Part shown: piece by piece, positions 37,289-37,531 of the stretch | How positions within the stretch are numbered: position 1 is the first letter of the stretch | How the letters are laid out: each line of letters starts with the position of its first letter | Origin: Bacteroidota bacterium | GTDB taxonomy: Bacteria; Bacteroidota; Ignavibacteria; Palsa-1295 | NCBI GenBank assembly: GCA_021324685.1 | Contig: JAJPIQ010000053.1 | Location: forward strand, 1-37,531 | DNA: 37,531 nt | Direction: 5' to 3' | The notes under the pieces: generated by a model | What the model saw: only the letters and a program-made list of their open reading frames with translations | Told to the model about the DNA's origin: nothing | Databases searched by the model: none | Translations under genes and position numbers: made by a program

Positions 37289-37531
37289 ATGATGTCTTTC
37301 AAACGTCTCGTGCGGGCAGCCCTCGCGGCCTGCGTTGTTTTATGTGTTTCGCTTTTACCTGTTTCAGGTTCCCTTCGTGCCCAAACGTCCGTGCTCGTGC
37401 CGGCTCCCTGGCCGACGACATGGGGTGGCTGCAGCTTCGGGCCTACGATCTACGATGGCTTTCAGATCCTTTTCGATTCGATCGCCACGCCAAACTGTAA
37501 TCTCCCCGATGCCGCGCTCCGCATTTCGATC
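37289..37531 (+). CDS. secreted protein, N-terminal part (continues beyond window)
   Basis: The first 81 residues of a reading frame that is open to the last base. Start ATG ATG with an ideal Shine-Dalgarno (AGGAGG, 37278-37283, five bases before). A basic start (MMSFKRLVR) and a hydrophobic stretch give a signal peptide ending near LRAQ, as in other exported proteins of this window. The mature part begins TSVLVPAPWPTTWGG and has cysteines. The rest lies outside, so the family is unknown; a T9SS cargo is possible. The upstream leader (about 37213-37288) has a small CCGAG/CTCGG hairpin. Confidence 0.8.
   Translation, partial: MMSFKRLVRAALAACVVLCVSLLPVSGSLRAQTSVLVPAPWPTTWGGCSFGPTIYDGFQILFDSIATPNCNLPDAALRISI

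Noticed and set aside
37204-37500. A 98-codon plus-strand frame near the right end.
   Set aside because: It overlaps the secreted-protein start in a different frame, while the other frame has an ideal Shine-Dalgarno and a signal peptide.

Overview
The window carries about 30 protein genes and one tRNA on a moderately GC-rich chromosome. It reads as a member of the Bacteroidota/Chlorobiota (FCB) superphylum, perhaps near Kapaibacteriota or Ignavibacteriota; this placement is inference. Three things point there. Secreted proteins end in C-terminal domains like type IX secretion (T9SS) sorting signals. Several promoters have the TAnnTTTG -7 box typical of the Bacteroidota housekeeping sigma factor. 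There is also an alternative bacterial GlmU and a tricorn-type protease. The region looks like core chromosome: no insertion sequence, integrase, prophage or CRISPR array was seen.

Left part (1-11.8 kb): the end of galK, an NRAMP-related metal transporter, an MscS channel, a dapB-dapA lysine/cell-wall pair that appears to be made from a leaderless transcript, an alternative GlmU, rpmE (ribosomal protein L31) with a foldable leader, a DUF2520 Rossmann protein, a large T9SS cargo protein, gap (GAPDH) and a CCA-adding enzyme.

Middle (11.9-24.9 kb): a membrane sensor with CHASE3-like and four PAS domains but no working kinase, a TlpA-like thioredoxin, small membrane proteins, ppa, a second T9SS cargo, tRNA-Ala(CGC) without encoded CCA, def, two glycosyltransferases, prmC and rpoN. 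A near-consensus sigma-54 promoter lies directly upstream of rpoN.

Right part (24.9-37.5 kb): a TPR/hybrid histidine kinase ending in an HPt domain, next to a response regulator that is only a receiver plus a C-terminal membrane helix. Then come a tricorn-type protease, a ClC transporter, an intergenic unit with promoter, foldable leader and 32-residue membrane peptide, obgE, mazG, an orphan four-helix membrane protein, and a small XRE repressor. The repressor is divergent from a secreted protein gene that runs off the window, and two palindromic operators lie between their promoters.

The strongest candidates for something new are the XRE/operator/secreted-protein switch at the right end, the leader plus micropeptide at 33.3-33.6 kb, the membrane-tethered receiver beside the HPt kinase, and the apparent sigma-54 autoregulation of rpoN.
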